Numbered from the stretch's first letter, positions 26,117-35,163 are shown. The stretch: DNA of 64,000 nt from Virgisporangium ochraceum (GCF_016863655.1 NZ_BOPH01000021.1:1-64000); one strand, 5' to 3'. Notes: a model not told the origin generated them from the letters alone. Numbers and translations: made by a program.

Positions 26117-27313
26117 GTGGCCTCTGATCCGATTCTCGGTGCCGCGCTACCGGTGCACGTCGGGCGGCAGCCGATCTACCACCGCACCGGCGACGTGGCG
26201 GCCTACGAACTGCTGTTCCGGGCCGATGCCCGCTCGGTCGACGCGACCGACCGCGGCAGCTTCGCGACCAGCCAGGTGATCGTCACCGCGTTCAGCGACT
26301 TCGGGGTGGCCGGGCTGTGCGGCACCCACCCGTGCTTCGTCAACGTCACCCGCGAGTTCCTCGTCGGCGACCTGCCGCTGCCGTTCGAGGCCGACCGGGT
26401 CGGCATCGAGGTGCTCTCCGACATCGAGGTCGACGACGCCGTCCGCGAGGGCGTGGCGGCGTTGTCGCGGCGCGGCTACCAGATCGCGGTGGACCAGAGC
26501 GGCACCGACCCCGGCCAGGAGGCGCTGCTCCCCTACGCCACCCACGCCAAGATCGACATGCTGGTGGACGACGAGGCGACCATCAACATCGCGCTGCTGC
26601 GGTGCGCGCAGTACCCGAACGTCCAGCTGATCGCGGAGCGGCTGGAAACGCGGGAGGCCGTGGACACCGCCACGGCCCTGGGGTTCCAACTGCTGCAGGG
26701 CCACGCTCTCGGGCGTCCCCACGCGTTGAACGCCACCGCGCTCGGACCGCTGCGCCTGCGCCGGATCCAGCTGCTCGTCGAGCTGAACCGCTCGGACATC
26801 GACCTGGACCGGGTCGTGTCGATGGTGCAGACCGACCCGGGCCTGGCGCTGCGGGTGCTGCGGCTGGTCAACTCGGCCGCCAGCGGCACCCGCCGCACCG
26901 TGTCGTCGATCGCCGAGGCCGTGATGCTGCTCGGCACCCGGCAGCTGCAGCAGTGGGTCACCCTGATGGTGATCGCCGACATCACCGAGGGCGACGAGGC
27001 CGCGCTGACCGCCGCCGCCACCCACGCCCGGCTGTGCCGCCTGGTCGCCGAGCGCAACCGGATCAACGGCGACACCGCGTTCACGGCCGGCCTGCTGACC
27101 GCGGTCAGCGACCTGTTCGGGCTGCCGGTCGCCGACCTGTCCGCGGAGCTGCCGCTGGCCGAGGAGCTGCGCACCGCGCTGATCGACGGGACCGGTCCGC
27201 TCGCCGAGGTGCTCGAACTCGTGCAGGCCTACCGCGCCGGCTACACGTTCGACGTCGGGATCACCGCCGACATGCTCGACGCGATCCGCTGGAGCAACAT
27301 GGTGCCGACGTAG
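26117..27313 (+). CDS. EAL-like/HDOD signalling protein
   Basis: A 398-residue cytoplasmic protein. Residues about 8-200 are an EAL-like barrel with YELLFR in place of EAL, VNVTREFL, and QLIAERLETREA and LLQGHALGRP near the end. The catalytic set is incomplete, so it should not cleave c-di-GMP. Residues about 200-390 are an HDOD domain (SDIDLDRVVSMVQTDPGLALRVLRLVNSA, VMLLGTRQLQQW), as in the YuxH/CdgJ type. GTG 26117 is the only good start. It begins a trio of signalling genes. Confidence 0.85.
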   Translation: MASDPILGAALPVHVGRQPIYHRTGDVAAYELLFRADARSVDATDRGSFATSQVIVTAFSDFGVAGLCGTHPCFVNVTREFLVGDLPLPFEADRVGIEVLSDIEVDDAVREGVAALSRRGYQIAVDQSGTDPGQEALLPYATHAKIDMLVDDEATINIALLRCAQYPNVQLIAERLETREAVDTATALGFQLLQGHALGRPHALNATALGPLRLRRIQLLVELNRSDIDLDRVVSMVQTDPGLALRVLRLVNSAASGTRRTVSSIAEAVMLLGTRQLQQWVTLMVIADITEGDEAALTAAATHARLCRLVAERNRINGDTAFTAGLLTAVSDLFGLPVADLSAELPLAEELRTALIDGTGPLAEVLELVQAYRAGYTFDVGITADMLDAIRWSNMVPT

Positions 27314-27372
27314 GCGTATGGATGCCTCCGTGCGGGGTAGGGCCGTCGGGAACAGACCGAAAGGAGACGACC

Positions 27373-27789
27373 ATGCCGACCGCACGGGAGATCATGACGG
27401 CCGACGCGACCTGCGTCGGCGAGACCGAGAACGTGCTCGAAGCAGCCCGCAAGATGGCCGATCTGGGGGTCGGGTCGCTACCGATCTGCGGAACCGACAA
27501 CCGCCTCAAGGGCATGCTGACCGACCGCGACATCGTGGTGAAGGTGCTCGCCCAGGGCAAGGATCCGGGCAGCTGCACCGCGTCGGAGCTCGCGCAGGGC
27601 AAGCCGGTCACCATCGGGGCCGACGACGACGCCAAGGAGATCCTGCGCACGATGGCCCAGCACAAGGTGCGGCGGCTGCCGGTGATCGACGGGCATCAGC
27701 TCGTCGGCATCGTCGCGGTGGCCGACGTGGCCCGGGCGCTGCCGGACAACCCGGTCGGCGACCTCATCGACGCGATCTCCGAGAACTGA
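27373..27789 (+). CDS. Two-CBS-domain protein
   Basis: 138 residues forming a Bateman module: CBS1 about residues 8-63 (MTADATCVGETENVLEAARKM...GMLTDRDIVVKVL) and CBS2 about 72-130 (VTIGADDDAKEILRTMAQHKVRRLPVIDGHQLVGIVAVADV). Such proteins bind adenine nucleotides and act as energy sensors. ATG 27373 follows AAAGGAG, a strong ribosome site. It lies between two EAL-type genes, 59 bases after the first, and is followed by a terminator. Confidence 0.9.
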   Translation: MPTAREIMTADATCVGETENVLEAARKMADLGVGSLPICGTDNRLKGMLTDRDIVVKVLAQGKDPGSCTASELAQGKPVTIGADDDAKEILRTMAQHKVRRLPVIDGHQLVGIVAVADVARALPDNPVGDLIDAISEN

Positions 27790-27795
27790 ACCGCC

Positions 27796-27825
27796 GCGGT
27801 GGGACCCCGCACGGGGTCCCACCGC
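27796..27825 (+). terminator. Terminator-like hairpin after the CBS gene
   Basis: GCGGTGGGACCCCG and CGGGGTCCCACCGC pair around CA, followed by TCTTCTC. It ends the upstream transcript and rules out the in-frame start at 27799 for the next gene. Confidence 0.85.
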
Positions 27826-27864
27826 TCTTCTCAACTGTGTGCCCGCCGAGCCGATCAGGTCTCC

Positions 27865-29133
27865 GTGGTGACGCTCTTCAGGCGCGACTCCCCCGAGGGG
27901 ACCCCCGGGCCGGTCGACGGCGTGCCGGTGGACCGCGTCGTGGCCGAACGCCTCGTCACCGCGCACTTCCAGCCGATCGTCCACCTCGACACGCGGGAGG
28001 TCGTCGCGTTCGAGGCGCTGGCCCGCGGTCCCGCCGGCACCGTGCTGGAGCGGCCCGACGCGTTGTTCGCCGCCGCCGGGAACGCCGGGCTCGCCTGGGA
28101 ACTGGACACGATCGCGCGGGTGGCCGCGTTCCGCGCCGCGCTCGATGCCGACCTGCACCCGTCGACGTCGTTGTTCGTCAACGCCGATCCCGCGAGCGTC
28201 GGCCGGCCGGTGCCGCCGGAGCTGGTGTCGACGCTCGCCGAGGCGCTCAGCCGGCTGCGGGTCTTCCTCGACATTTCCGAGCGCGCGCTCGGCTCCAGCC
28301 CGGCGGCGACGCTCGTCGGCATCGAGCGCGCGCGCTCGACCGGCTGGGGCATCTCGCTGGACAACGTCGGCCTCACCGCCGACTCGCTGGCGCTCATGCC
28401 GTTCGCGCGGCCCGATGTGGTCAAGGTCGACGTGTCGCTCCTTCAGGGTGACGGGCACCAGCGCGCTCCGCGCGTGCTCGGCGCGGTGACCGCCCACCGC
28501 GAGCGCACCGGAGCGGTGACCCTGGCCTCGGGCATCGAGAACGCGGAGCACGTGCGGCTGGCCCGCGCCCTCGGCGCCACCTACGGACAGGGCTTCCTGT
28601 TCGGCCGGCCGGCACCGCTGCCCACCCGCACCCGCAACCCGGTGCACCCGCTGCCGCTGATCGACAGCCTGCAACAGGTGGAGGCCGACGACACGCCGTT
28701 CCGGGTGGCGTGCGGCAACGGGCGTCCCGCGCTGGCCTCGCGCGCGGTGGTCGAGGCGCTCGCCGACGACCTCGAGCAGCGCGCCGCGCTCGACCAGGAC
28801 CCGCCGGTGTTCCTCGCCTGCCTCCCCGCGCCGCACCTCATGTCGGGCAACCCGCTGGCGTTCCTCGAGGTGATCGCCCGCAGCGCCTCGTTCGCCGCCG
28901 CGCTGTGCGCCGAGCCGCCGCGGCACCCCGTCGCCGGCGCGCACGTGCAGGCGCTGGACAACGGCGACCCGCTGCGCGGCGAGTGGGTGACCATCGTCAT
29001 CGACCCGCACCGCGCGGTGCTGCTGGCCGCCCGCGGCGACGACGAGGACGGATCGCTGGCCTACCGCCTCACGTTCGACCGCGCGGTGGTGGTGCGGGCC
29101 GCGCGCATCCTCATGCGCCGCATTACGACATGA
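27865..29133 (+). CDS. EAL-domain protein with C-terminal sensory-like domain
   Basis: A 422-residue protein. Residues about 20-240 are an EAL domain: VAFEALARG keeps EAL, and FVNADPAS and VVKVDVSLL are kept, but the usual DDFG is DNVG and the later EGVE is SGIEN, so phosphodiesterase activity is doubtful. Residues about 260-420 resemble DICT-like sensory domains (FRVACGNG...SGNPLAFLEVIARSA...EWVTIVIDPHRAVLLAAR). GTG 27865 follows the terminator; 27868 is also possible. The 3' end overlaps the convergent ferredoxin gene by 11 bases. Confidence 0.75.
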   Translation: MVTLFRRDSPEGTPGPVDGVPVDRVVAERLVTAHFQPIVHLDTREVVAFEALARGPAGTVLERPDALFAAAGNAGLAWELDTIARVAAFRAALDADLHPSTSLFVNADPASVGRPVPPELVSTLAEALSRLRVFLDISERALGSSPAATLVGIERARSTGWGISLDNVGLTADSLALMPFARPDVVKVDVSLLQGDGHQRAPRVLGAVTAHRERTGAVTLASGIENAEHVRLARALGATYGQGFLFGRPAPLPTRTRNPVHPLPLIDSLQQVEADDTPFRVACGNGRPALASRAVVEALADDLEQRAALDQDPPVFLACLPAPHLMSGNPLAFLEVIARSASFAAALCAEPPRHPVAGAHVQALDNGDPLRGEWVTIVIDPHRAVLLAARGDDEDGSLAYRLTFDRAVVVRAARILMRRITT

Positions 29134-29353
29134 CCCGGTAAACCTCGAACACGAAGTCGGGACAGACGAGCTGGCACGCCGTGCAGCCGGTGCAGCCCGG
29201 GGTCAGCTCCGGGTAGCGGTAGCCGATCTCGTTGACGGCCTTCGACATGACGAGCACGTTGGGCGGGCAGGCCGCGATGCACAGCTCGCAGCCCTTGCAT
29301 TTGTCGACGTCGATGACGAGGGTGCCGCGGGAGGTCCGTGGGGTGTCGGTCAT
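29123..29353 (-). CDS. korD: 2-[4Fe-4S] ferredoxin subunit of a 2-oxoacid oxidoreductase
   Basis: A 76-residue ferredoxin with two cluster motifs, CKGCELCIAACPP and CTGCTACQLVCPD. It resembles the delta subunit of 2-oxoglutarate-type ferredoxin oxidoreductases and ends the kor operon, two bases after the GntR gene. It should carry electrons from the KorAB thiamine-diphosphate centre. Confidence 0.88.
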   Translation of the reverse strand: MTDTPRTSRGTLVIDVDKCKGCELCIAACPPNVLVMSKAVNEIGYRYPELTPGCTGCTACQLVCPDFVFEVYRVMS

Positions 29354-29355
29354 CG

Positions 29356-30045
29356 TCAGCCTCCGGGCTCTGTCTCGTCCGGCTCGTCCGGCTCGTCCGG
29401 CGGGAAGACGCCCCGCCGGCGGAGGGCGGCGACCGCGTTGGTCGCCGTCATGTCGATGTGGTCGAGGGCGGCCCGGCCGGCGGCCTCCGGGTCGCCGGCT
29501 CGCAGCGCGTCGAACTCGACCCGCAGCGCGGCGCGCTCGTCCTGCAGCGCGTCCTCGATGGCGAAGCGGGCCGCGGCGGGCACCAGGCCGCTGAACGTGC
29601 GCAGCAGCGCCCGCAGGTGGTTTCCGGCCGACGAGACGTTCACGACGCGGCGGAACTCGCGGGCCAGCCGTTCGAACTCGTCCACCGTGGACGCCCTCTG
29701 CAGGGCGTCGTCGAGCTTCTCCAGCGACTCCAGCACCCCGGGGTCGCCCTTCGCCGCGGCCCGGCGGTTCGTCAGGGCGCTCAGCATGCCGTAGAGCTCG
29801 AAGGCCTCGAAGACCGTGGCGGCGTCGAACCCGGCGACGAACGCGCCGCGGTAGTGCGGCATCCGCACGAGGCCGTCGCGTTCCAGCGACATCAGCCCCT
29901 CGCGCACCGGCACCCGGCTCACGCCCAACGTGGTGGCGATGCCGTCGATGTCGATGCGGTCGCCGGTGCGCAGCGTGCCATCGAACAACAGGCCGAGGAT
30001 GTGGTCGGCGACCGCCTCGCTCGTCTTCGTGCGTACCAACGTCAT
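29356..30045 (-). CDS. GntR-family regulator (FadR/FCD type)
   Basis: A 229-residue GntR regulator. The winged helix is SEAVADHILGLLFDGTLRTGDRIDIDGIATTLGVSRVPVREGLMSLERDGLVRM (about residues 9-62); the all-helical FCD-type effector domain follows. The C-terminal tail is acidic (PDEPDEPDETEPGG). ATG 30045 overlaps the korB stop. The regulator gene is inside the kor operon and probably binds the palindrome at 32407-32430 upstream of korC and the divergent dehydrogenase. Confidence 0.87.
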   Translation of the reverse strand: MTLVRTKTSEAVADHILGLLFDGTLRTGDRIDIDGIATTLGVSRVPVREGLMSLERDGLVRMPHYRGAFVAGFDAATVFEAFELYGMLSALTNRRAAAKGDPGVLESLEKLDDALQRASTVDEFERLAREFRRVVNVSSAGNHLRALLRTFSGLVPAAARFAIEDALQDERAALRVEFDALRAGDPEAAGRAALDHIDMTATNAVAALRRRGVFPPDEPDEPDETEPGG

Positions 30046-30809
30046 GGGGTCACCAGTTCGCCGATGGGATAGGCCTGCTCCATCGTGCCGCCCTGGTAGT
30101 TGGCGCCCTCCGCCGCGGGTACGAACCAGCCGGTCGGGCACATCGTCAGGATCTCGACGAGACCGAAGCCCTTACCGGCCAGCTGGACCTCGAACGCCTT
30201 GCGCAGCATGCGTTTGGTCTGCGCGACGCCGGCGGCCGTGGAGACCGCCGCCCGCGCCACGTACGCGGTGCCGCGCAGCTTCGCCACCAGATCCGCCACC
30301 GGCACCGGGAAGCCGTGCGTCTCCGCGTCGCGGCCCTCGAGGCTGGTCTTGGTGCGCTGGCCGATCACGGTGGTGGCCGTCTGCTGGCCGCCGGTGTCGC
30401 CGAACACGCCGTTGTTGAGCATCACGCAGGTGATCTTCTCGCCGCGGGCGGCCGCGTGCAGCACCTCCTGCAGTCCCTCGTTGGCCATGTCGCCGTCGCC
30501 CTGCAGCGTGAAGACCGCCGTGTCCGGCCGCATCCGCTTGATGCCCGTGGCGCAGGCCGGCGCGCGCCCGTGCAGGCACTGGAGGACGTCGACGTCCATG
30601 ATGCGCACGAAGCTGCCGTAGCAGCCGTGCCCGACCACCCCGATCGTGCGCTGCACGATGTCGAGGTCCTGGAGCACCTCCAGCAGCACCCGCAGCGCCA
30701 CCGGCTCGCCGCAGCCCGGGCACAACGAGTGCTCCCCGAGCAGCAGCGACGGCTTCGCCGCAGCGACCAGGCGGCCGCCGGTCGGCGGTTGGCTGGTGTC
30801 GATCGTCAT
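30042..30809 (-). CDS. korB: 2-oxoacid:ferredoxin oxidoreductase beta subunit
   Basis: 255 residues. It binds thiamine diphosphate through GDGDMANEG...VMLNNGVFGDTGGQ and has CPGCGEP plus other Cys for an iron-sulfur cluster. With KorA and KorC it oxidatively decarboxylates a 2-oxoacid to acyl-CoA, passing electrons to ferredoxin. The subunit is shorter than the fused pyruvate enzymes. The substrate is not readable; 2-oxoglutarate or a branched-chain oxoacid are candidates. ATGA overlap with korA. Confidence 0.9.
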   Translation of the reverse strand: MTIDTSQPPTGGRLVAAAKPSLLLGEHSLCPGCGEPVALRVLLEVLQDLDIVQRTIGVVGHGCYGSFVRIMDVDVLQCLHGRAPACATGIKRMRPDTAVFTLQGDGDMANEGLQEVLHAAARGEKITCVMLNNGVFGDTGGQQTATTVIGQRTKTSLEGRDAETHGFPVPVADLVAKLRGTAYVARAAVSTAAGVAQTKRMLRKAFEVQLAGKGFGLVEILTMCPTGWFVPAAEGANYQGGTMEQAYPIGELVTP

Positions 30810-31864
30810 TCGCTGCCTCCCAGGATCAGCCGGCGGATCACGGGCGCGTCGAGGAGTTCCCCGTACGCCAGGCCGGACTCGGCGATGCTGACGCCGCCGA
30901 TGAACTCCACGACCTCCCGCCGGGCCGCGTGGATGCGGACGTCGTCGAGCATCTGGCCGGCGTTCAGCTCGTAGACCAGCACCCGCTTCGCGTTCCGGGT
31001 CGCCTCGGTGAGCGCCGCGCCCGGGAACGGCCACAGCGTGACGGGCCGGAACCAGCCCACCCGGTGCCCCTCGGCCCGCAGCTCGCGCACCACGTACTCG
31101 ACGAACTTGGCCGCGCTCCCGAACGCCACCACGACCGTGTCGGCATCGTCCACATCGGACTGTTCGTGCCGCTGCTCGGCGTCACCGATGGTCTGGAACT
31201 TGCTGGCGATGGCCCGCCAGTGCCGATCGGGGCCCGGCCCCGGATCGGTGGCCTTGCCCATCGCCCAGGTCCAGATCTGGCGCGACCGGCCGGTGCCGCC
31301 GCCGCTGCCGTCGAGCGCCCAGTCCTTCGGCGGCAGCGGCCCGAAGTCCCGCCGTTCGACGTGGACGCCGACGCGCGTCTGCGCGAGCAGCGGGTCGCCG
31401 TACAGGATCACCGGCGCGCGGTACCGGTCGGCGAGGTGGAACAGCAGCTGCGTGTGCTCCACGGCCTCGGGAACGTCCTTGGGCGCCAGCGTGACCGTGC
31501 GGTAGTCGCCCCAGCCGCCGCCGCGGGTGCACTGGAAGTAGTCCTGCTGGTTGCGGGCCATGTTGAACACGACCATCGGCGTCTCGTTGAGGGCGGCCTC
31601 CGCGATCGCCTCCTGCATCAGCGCGATCCCCTGCCCGCACGAGCCGGTGGCCGCGCGCGCTCCGGTGGCCGCCGCGCCGATCGCCATGTTGACGCCCTCG
31701 ATCTCGCTCTCGGCGTTGATGAAGACGCCGCCGGCGGCGGGCAGCTTGTGGGACATGTTCTCCAGCAGCCCGGTGAACGGCGACATCGGGTAGCCGGCGA
31801 AGAACCGGCACCCGGCGGCGATCGCCGACTCGGCGATGGCGGCGGATCCTTCAAGCAGTTCCAT
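30806..31864 (-). CDS. korA: 2-oxoacid:ferredoxin oxidoreductase alpha subunit
   Basis: 352 residues with the pyrimidine-binding domain of the PorA/KorA family: GCRFFAGYPMSPFTGLLENM, INAESEIEGVNMAIGAAATGARAATGSCGQGIALMQE, then a transketolase-C-like domain (VVVAFGSAAKFVEYVVRELRAEGHRVGWFRPVTLWPFP). ATG 31864 follows GGAGGCAGGTC and overlaps korC by 14 bases. Confidence 0.92.
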   Translation of the reverse strand: MELLEGSAAIAESAIAAGCRFFAGYPMSPFTGLLENMSHKLPAAGGVFINAESEIEGVNMAIGAAATGARAATGSCGQGIALMQEAIAEAALNETPMVVFNMARNQQDYFQCTRGGGWGDYRTVTLAPKDVPEAVEHTQLLFHLADRYRAPVILYGDPLLAQTRVGVHVERRDFGPLPPKDWALDGSGGGTGRSRQIWTWAMGKATDPGPGPDRHWRAIASKFQTIGDAEQRHEQSDVDDADTVVVAFGSAAKFVEYVVRELRAEGHRVGWFRPVTLWPFPGAALTEATRNAKRVLVYELNAGQMLDDVRIHAARREVVEFIGGVSIAESGLAYGELLDAPVIRRLILGGSE

Positions 31865-32387
31865 GACCTGCCTCCAGGGCCTTTCTGTTGGCGGGCGCGT
31901 GCTGCCGGCGGTACGGCGGCAGCAGTTCCTCCATGGCGTCGGCCAGCGCCTCGGGCGACACCATCCGCGCGACCGCGTTGTACGCGCCCAGCAGCACGAA
32001 ACCGACCGCCTGCGGCGCGCCGACCGACTTGGCGACGGCGGTCGCGTCGACGGTGTGTATCTCCATGCCGGCGGGCAGCGCGTCCGGGTCGACGAGCGGG
32101 ACGTTTGCGATCACCGGGCCGCCCGGCCGCAGCCTCGCCAGCACCGGTTCGCTGAACCGGTGGTGCGCGACGATCGCTGACCAGGCCGACGCGAGCACCG
32201 GCAGCGAGCGCAATGGCTCGTCACCCACGACGACGCTCGCCTTCGACGGGCCGCCGCGCATCTCGCCGCCGTAGTCGGCCGCGAGCATGGCGTGGTGCCC
32301 CTCGCGGGTCGCGGCCAGCGCCAGGGTCTTGGCCAGCAGCTGGATGCCCTGGCCACCGATGCCGGTGACGATGACCTCGCGCTCCAC
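31851..32387 (-). CDS. korC: 2-oxoacid:ferredoxin oxidoreductase gamma subunit
   Basis: 178 residues; the family motif GIGGQGIQLLAKTLALAA begins eight residues after the start, and the rest (DYGGEMRGGPSKASVVV) matches KorC/VorC. GTG 32387 is preferred because AAGGAGGGGCT lies directly before it; a longer frame to 32423 enters the operator. It is the first gene of the kor operon. Confidence 0.88.
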   Translation of the reverse strand: MEREVIVTGIGGQGIQLLAKTLALAATREGHHAMLAADYGGEMRGGPSKASVVVGDEPLRSLPVLASAWSAIVAHHRFSEPVLARLRPGGPVIANVPLVDPDALPAGMEIHTVDATAVAKSVGAPQAVGFVLLGAYNAVARMVSPEALADAMEELLPPYRRQHAPANRKALEAGHGTA

Positions 32388-32406
32388 AGCCCCTCCTTGA
32401 CTCGGT

Positions 32407-32430
32407 TTAGATATTGAATACAAAATCTAA
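32407..32430. promoter_or_regulatory. Candidate GntR operator between korC and the dehydrogenase
   Basis: TTAGATATTG and CAAAATCTAA (9 of 10 symmetric) surround AATA in an AT-rich island of an otherwise very GC-rich region. It lies between the two divergent start codons, so one regulator could control both transcripts. The GntR protein at 29356 is the best candidate. Confidence 0.72.
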
Positions 32431-32455
32431 TCAGCCGGCAAGAGGGGACCCTGAC

Positions 32456-33544
32456 ATGCGCGCGGCCGTCCTGCACGGGTTCGGGAAGCTGACCGTCGAC
32501 GAGGTGCCCGATCCGGTGCCCGGCCCCGACGAGGTCGTCGTCGACGTCACCTGCGTGCAGCCGAGTGTCACCGAGTGCGGGCTGATCCTGGGTGAGCCCA
32601 TCGCCCTGCACGGACACCTGGCCAGGTCGCTGCGCGCGGGCCCGGTGCGCTTCGGCGGCCACGAGTTCTGCGGCGTGGTCAGCCACGGCGCCGCCGGGGT
32701 TCCGGTGGGAGCGACGGTCACGGCCGTCGAGACCATCCATTGTGGACGCTGCGCGGCCTGCCGCCGTTCGCGGCCCGACGCCTGTGCGCGTCCCGACTTC
32801 ATCGGCTTCACGCGGCCCGGCGCGTTCGCCGAGCGGGTGGCCGTACCGGCGGCGAGCGTGGTGCCCGTGCCGGCCGGCGTCAGCGCGTCGGCGGCCGCCG
32901 CGATCCAGCCGCTGGCCGGCGCCGTCCACGCCCACGCGGAGGCCGACGTGCGGCCGGGCGAGAGCGTGCTCGTCATCGGCGCCGGCGTGATGGGACTGCT
33001 CGCGGTGCAGGTCGCCCGCCACGGCAACGCCGGCGCCGTCATCGTGGCCGGACGCAGCCCCGCGAAGCTCGACCTGGCCCGCCGCTTCGGCGCCGACCTC
33101 GTCCTGGGCGCCGACGACGACGTCCGGCGGGCCGTGCGCGAGGCCACCGACGGCATCGGCGCCGACGTGGTCGTCGAGACCGCCGGCGGGCCGCCGGAGG
33201 CCGGCCTGGCCGGTTCCGCGACGCTCGACCTGGCCGCCCGGTGCGTACGCCGCGGCGGGCGGATCGTGATGGTGTCGGTGCTGCCGCAGCGCTTCGAGGC
33301 CCCGGTCGGCCTGTTGCGCGAGAAGTCGGTGGCGCTGCTGCACCCCCGCTCCGGCGCCGGCGGCTACTCCCCCGGCGCCACCGTCTTCGAGTACGCGCTA
33401 CGCCTGGTCGCCCGCGGCGACGTCGACGTCGAGTCGCTGGTGACCCACCGGCTCCAGGGGATCGACGCACTGCCCACCGCGGTCGAGATGACCGCGAACA
33501 AGGCCGCGCACGGCGCCATCAACCCCGTGCAGGTGTCTCTCTGA
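32456..33544 (+). CDS. Zinc-dependent alcohol/polyol dehydrogenase (MDR family)
   Basis: A 362-residue medium-chain dehydrogenase. GHEFCGVVSHG carries catalytic-zinc ligands, C-G-R-C-A-A-C...C is the structural zinc site, and the NAD motif is VIGAGVMGLLAVQVAR. It resembles threonine/sorbitol-type dehydrogenases. It is divergent from the kor operon and probably shares its GntR control, so it may make the precursor of the Kor 2-oxoacid. ATG 32456 follows AGAGGGGACC. The 3' end overlaps the convergent CoA ligase by 26 bases. Confidence 0.87.
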   Translation: MRAAVLHGFGKLTVDEVPDPVPGPDEVVVDVTCVQPSVTECGLILGEPIALHGHLARSLRAGPVRFGGHEFCGVVSHGAAGVPVGATVTAVETIHCGRCAACRRSRPDACARPDFIGFTRPGAFAERVAVPAASVVPVPAGVSASAAAAIQPLAGAVHAHAEADVRPGESVLVIGAGVMGLLAVQVARHGNAGAVIVAGRSPAKLDLARRFGADLVLGADDDVRRAVREATDGIGADVVVETAGGPPEAGLAGSATLDLAARCVRRGGRIVMVSVLPQRFEAPVGLLREKSVALLHPRSGAGGYSPGATVFEYALRLVARGDVDVESLVTHRLQGIDALPTAVEMTANKAAHGAINPVQVSL

Positions 33545-35129
33545 GCTCCTCGCGCAGCTGCGCCTTGGCGACCTTGCCGCCCGAGCCGCGCGGAAGGTCG
33601 TCACGCAGCTCCAGGCGTTCTGGCCAGTTCTCCGGTGACACGCCGCGGGCGCCGAGGTGCTCGCGCAGGGCCGGCAGGTCCAGGCTCGCGCCCGCGCGCA
33701 GGACCACCACGGCGCAGACGCGTTCGCCGTAGACGGGGTCGGGCACCGCGACGGCGGCGACCATCGCCACCGCCGGGTGGGTGCCCACCTCGTCCTCGAC
33801 GGCGGCGGCGCTGACGTTCTTGCCGCCCCGGATGATGAAGTCGGTCTTGCGGTCGACCACGCGCAGGTAGCCGTCGGCGTCGACGGTGCAGATGTCGCCG
33901 GTCAGCATCCACCCGTCCGGGGTGAACAGGCGGGCGTTGGCCTCGTCGTCGGCGAAGTAGCCGAGGCAGGTCGCCGGACCGGCGCACGCGGCCTGCCCCG
34001 GGCCACCGGTCGCGGTGACGTCCGTGCCGTCGTCGGCGAACAGGCGCACGTTCATCGCCTCGATGACGCGGCCCGCCGTGCGCAGCCGTTGCTCGCGCGT
34101 GTCGGTGACCGTCGTGCGGGACAGCGCGCCGGTCTCGTTGCTGCCGAAGAACTGCAGCACGGCGGCTCCGGTGCGGCGCTCGAACTCGGCGGCGCGCTCG
34201 AACGGCACCGCCTCGCCGCCGGTGAACATGCACCGCAGCGACGACAGGTCGACCCGCTCGGCCAGCGGCGAGTTGAGCATCATGATGAACTGCGTGCTGA
34301 CGCAGCACACCACGGTGACCCGCTCGCGCTCGATGAGCTCCAGCGCCCGGTCGGCGTCGAAGCGCGGCATCACCACGGTGGGGGCGCCGAGCAGCGTCGG
34401 GGTGAAGTTCGCCGTCCACTGCGCGAAGCCGTACGGGGCCGGGATCACCGTGAGGAACACGTCGTCGGGCGTGAAGGCGCCGGCCTCCACCGCCAGTTCG
34501 TGGTAGTACAGCCACCGGTTCTGGTTGTGCACCACGCACTTCGGCCGTCCGGTGGTGCCCGAGGTGCCGTTCAGCAGGTGGATCTCGTCGACGCCCAGCG
34601 GCCGCAGCGCCGACAGTTCGGCCTCCGTCGGTGGTTCCGGACGCAGCGGCAGCACGAGGTGGTGCGCGATCGGCAGTCCGTCCACAAGGGACGCCACCGG
34701 CTCGCCGCGGTGCTCCGCCAGGCTCACCAGCGCGGTCGCCCGCGCCGTCGCGAGCAGGTGCCGCACCTCCTGCCGGCCCGCACGCGGTCCGATACCGACG
34801 ACCACAACCCCGGCCTTCAACGCGGCCAGGTACACGACGTGCACCGCGACACCGTCGGGTAGCAGCACGCCCACCCGGTCGCCGCGGCGCAGTCCGGTGC
34901 GCAGCAGCAGCGCCGCGAACGCGTCGGACTCCCCGTCGAACCGGCGCCACGTGAGGCGGTCGTCGTCCGCGATGAAGGCAAAGGCGTCGGGACGCGCGTG
35001 CGCGTGCTCCCGCACCGCGGCCACCAACCCGCCGGTGCCCCAGCGGCCGGCCTCGGCGAGCCGGTCGGACACGTAGCGCGCGTGGACGCTGCCGGGCGGC
35101 GGCTCCGCCCCTGGTGGGAACACCGGCAT
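33519..35129 (-). CDS. Acyl/aryl-CoA ligase (ANL superfamily)
   Basis: A 536-residue AMP-forming CoA ligase. The P-loop-like motif is LNGTSGTTGRPKC, then FFGSNETGALS, GWMLTGDI, and the C-terminal domain has DRKTDFIIRGGKNVSAAAVED and the catalytic Lys region GSGGKVAKAQL. It resembles the ligase at 36986-38509 throughout ([37 protein letters not shown]), so the two are paralogues. ATG 35129 follows GGGAGGCGGC; an ATG six codons upstream is weaker. A KstR2 consensus site lies 35 bases before the start, placing it in the steroid regulon. The acid it activates is unknown. Confidence 0.87.
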   Translation of the reverse strand: MPVFPPGAEPPPGSVHARYVSDRLAEAGRWGTGGLVAAVREHAHARPDAFAFIADDDRLTWRRFDGESDAFAALLLRTGLRRGDRVGVLLPDGVAVHVVYLAALKAGVVVVGIGPRAGRQEVRHLLATARATALVSLAEHRGEPVASLVDGLPIAHHLVLPLRPEPPTEAELSALRPLGVDEIHLLNGTSGTTGRPKCVVHNQNRWLYYHELAVEAGAFTPDDVFLTVIPAPYGFAQWTANFTPTLLGAPTVVMPRFDADRALELIERERVTVVCCVSTQFIMMLNSPLAERVDLSSLRCMFTGGEAVPFERAAEFERRTGAAVLQFFGSNETGALSRTTVTDTREQRLRTAGRVIEAMNVRLFADDGTDVTATGGPGQAACAGPATCLGYFADDEANARLFTPDGWMLTGDICTVDADGYLRVVDRKTDFIIRGGKNVSAAAVEDEVGTHPAVAMVAAVAVPDPVYGERVCAVVVLRAGASLDLPALREHLGARGVSPENWPERLELRDDLPRGSGGKVAKAQLREELRETPARG

Positions 35130-35163
35130 GCCGCCTCCCTGCTGCACGACGAAGACCTGTCAA

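Noticed and set aside
27799..27864. Upstream extension of the EAL gene
   Set aside because: The start would be inside the terminator hairpin and the residues have no domain sense.
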